A stretch of DNA of 7,626 nucleotides from Spirochaetaceae bacterium. GTDB taxonomy: Bacteria > Spirochaetota > Spirochaetia > Treponematales > Breznakiellaceae. The position numbers were made by a program, and so were the translations under genes. Below, piece by piece: positions 6,940 through 7,626 of this stretch. The notes under the pieces were generated by a model that did not search any database, was not told the DNA's origin, and saw only the letters and a program-made list of their open reading frames with translations. The stretch covers positions 1-7,626 of the forward strand of contig JAISQV010000151.1 in the NCBI GenBank assembly GCA_031273985.1. The letters are read 5' to 3'. Every line of letters begins with the position of its first letter. Positions within the stretch are counted from its first letter, which is position 1.

Positions 6940-7509
6940 GACCGCTGCCCCTGGTGTCTGGGCAGCGACATCTACACCCGCTACCACGACACCGAATGGG
7001 GCCGCCCGGAGAGGGACAGCCAAAAACTCTTTGAATTTCTCGTCCTCGAAGGCGCCCAGGCGGGCCTCTCCTGGCTTACGATACTGAAGCGCCGGGAAGG
7101 TTACCGCGCCGCCTTCGACGGCATGGACCCGGAGCGGATGGCCCGCTACGGCGAACGCGACATTGAGCGCCTCGTCCGGGACGAGCGCATTATCCGCAAC
7201 CGCCGGAAGATTGTCTCCGCCGTGGAAAACGCCAGGGCTTACCTCGCCATGCCGCGTCCCCTTTCCGACTGGTTCTGGGACCGGGTGGACGGGGAGCCCG
7301 TCGTCAACCGCTTCAAGACCATGCAGGAGATTCCCGCCTCCACCCCCCTCTCCGAGGGTATCTCCCGGGACCTGAAAAAACAGGGTTTCACCTTCGTGGG
7401 CCCCACCATCGTCTACGCCTTCCTCCAGGCGACGGGCTTTGTCAACGATCACCTCACCACCTGCTTCCTCCACCCCCGCTCCCGCCGTAAGGCGGGAACG
7501 CAGGGGTGA
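6925..7509 (+). CDS. tag: DNA-3-methyladenine glycosylase I
   Basis: This 194-residue HhH-superfamily glycosylase excises 3-methyladenine from alkylated DNA, the first step of base-excision repair. Its length is close to the 187 residues of E. coli Tag. The zinc-snap residues are present as C8 (DRCPWC), H21 (YHDTEWG), H176 and C180 (VNDHLTTC). Residues lining the base pocket align by spacing with the E. coli enzyme: Y20, W25, the catalytic-region E42 (LEGAQAGLSW) and W50. The block ERLVRDERIIRNRRKI (81-96) and GFTFVGPTIVYAFLQATGFVNDH (about 154-176) complete the family pattern. Two starts are possible. ATG 6925 follows AAAGG by 4 nt; ATG 6934 would give MKDRCPWC, closer in length to the E. 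coli MERC start. The C-terminal RSRRKAGTQG is encoded across a 7-bp hairpin. The gene diverges from ddl, with 48 bp between start codons. Confidence 0.96.
   Translation: MEKMKDRCPWCLGSDIYTRYHDTEWGRPERDSQKLFEFLVLEGAQAGLSWLTILKRREGYRAAFDGMDPERMARYGERDIERLVRDERIIRNRRKIVSAVENARAYLAMPRPLSDWFWDRVDGEPVVNRFKTMQEIPASTPLSEGISRDLKKQGFTFVGPTIVYAFLQATGFVNDHLTTCFLHPRSRRKAGTQG
7480..7497 (+). other. Short hairpin spanning the last codons of tag
   Basis: TCCCGCC (7480-7486) pairs with GGCGGGA (7491-7497) around a GTAA tetraloop (GNRA class), ending 9 bases before the tag stop codon. No T-run follows, so a terminator function is doubtful. It encodes part of the basic C-terminal tail, which has no counterpart in the E. 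coli protein as I recall it. Confidence 0.35.
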
Positions 7510-7545
7510 CTGACACCATATGCGTATACTTATCAAGAAATTAAC

Positions 7546-7620
7546 CACGAAAAGCACGAAAGATACGAAAAGAAGAGGAATAATGAGATGATTACTAGCA
7601 AAAATTTCGTGCTTTTCGTG
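7546..7620. repeat. Perfect 16-bp inverted repeat of CACGAAAAG-type units
   Basis: CACGAAAAGCACGAAA (7546-7561) is matched exactly by its reverse complement at 7605-7620, with 43 bp between. The left arm continues as GATACGAAAAG (7562-7572), so it reads as about three tandem units of 8-10 bp (CACGAAAAG, CACGAAAG, ATACGAAAAG). The right arm runs on as TCTTTC to the window edge, which on the minus strand reads GAAAGA and fits a further unit. The surrounding 7510-7626 is about 35% G+C, far below the flanking genes. From memory, such CACGAA repeats recur in many bacterial genomes, often beside small GxxExxY or four-helix-bundle reading frames; this was not checked. Confidence 0.75.
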
Positions 7621-7626
7621 TCTTTC
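7588..7626 (+). CDS. Possible start of a small unrecognised gene, open at window end
   Basis: ATG 7588 opens a frame of 13 codons (MITSKNFVLFVSF) that is uninterrupted to the last base. AGAGGA (7574-7579) lies 8 nt upstream, a good ribosome-binding spacing. The codons after the fifth are read from the right arm of the inverted repeat, so the hydrophobic segment may be only translated repeat DNA. I do not recognise a product. A small protein carried by the repeat element would be one reading, chance another. Confidence 0.2.
   Translation, partial: MITSKNFVLFVSF

Noticed and set aside
6877..7557. Upstream extension of the ddl frame through antisense tag
   Set aside because: Ddl homology starts at MAKIRVGILYGG, with a ribosome-binding site 5 nt before ATG 6876. 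The extension is simply the reverse strand of tag.
7541..7626. CRISPR array
   Set aside because: The units are only 8-10 bp, adjacent and inverted across the loop, without 25-40-bp repeats or uniform spacers, and no cas gene is visible.

Overview
The window is ordinary chromosomal DNA from a high-GC bacterium, with coding parts clearly above 60% G+C by eye. It carries housekeeping genes for chromosome segregation, DNA repair and cell-wall synthesis. The protein style (ParB C-terminus with an IDYYS...DLDRLL pattern, DdlA-type ligase) and the CACGAA-type repeat at the right edge suggest to me a spirochaete of the Treponema group or a relative. That is recollection and inference; nothing in the window fixes the taxon.

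Layout. Positions 1-5641 form one tightly packed plus-strand gene run: the last 73 residues of ParA (1-222), ParB (212-1189, GTG start overlapping the parA stop), SbcD (1224-2450, after a 34-nt gap) and SbcC (2447-5641, GTG start in a 4-bp overlap with the sbcD stop). Positions 5642-5799 separate convergent genes and hold no gene, but contain a nested hairpin, a 9-bp direct repeat and a GC-rich stem by the ddl stop. D-alanine--D-alanine ligase lies on the minus strand (5800-6876). It is divergent from 3-methyladenine DNA glycosylase I (tag, 6925-7509, plus), with only 48 bp between the start codons. Both promoters must fit in or around that gap.

After tag the composition drops abruptly to about 35% G+C (41 of 117 bases in 7510-7626). 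This stretch contains a perfect 16-bp inverted repeat built from CACGAAAAG-like units. A short reading frame with a reasonable ribosome-binding site starts in its loop and is still open at the window end.

How the genes fit together. ParA/ParB segregate the replicated origin region. SbcD/SbcC form an Mre11-Rad50-type nuclease that opens hairpins and processes blocked DNA ends. Tag removes 3-methyladenine. The parAB-sbcDC packing suggests shared transcription of segregation and replication-associated repair genes. No CRISPR array, transposase, phage gene, tRNA, rRNA or obvious defence system is visible. The least explained sequence is the right-edge repeat element, and the most unusual arrangement is the parAB-sbcDC linkage.
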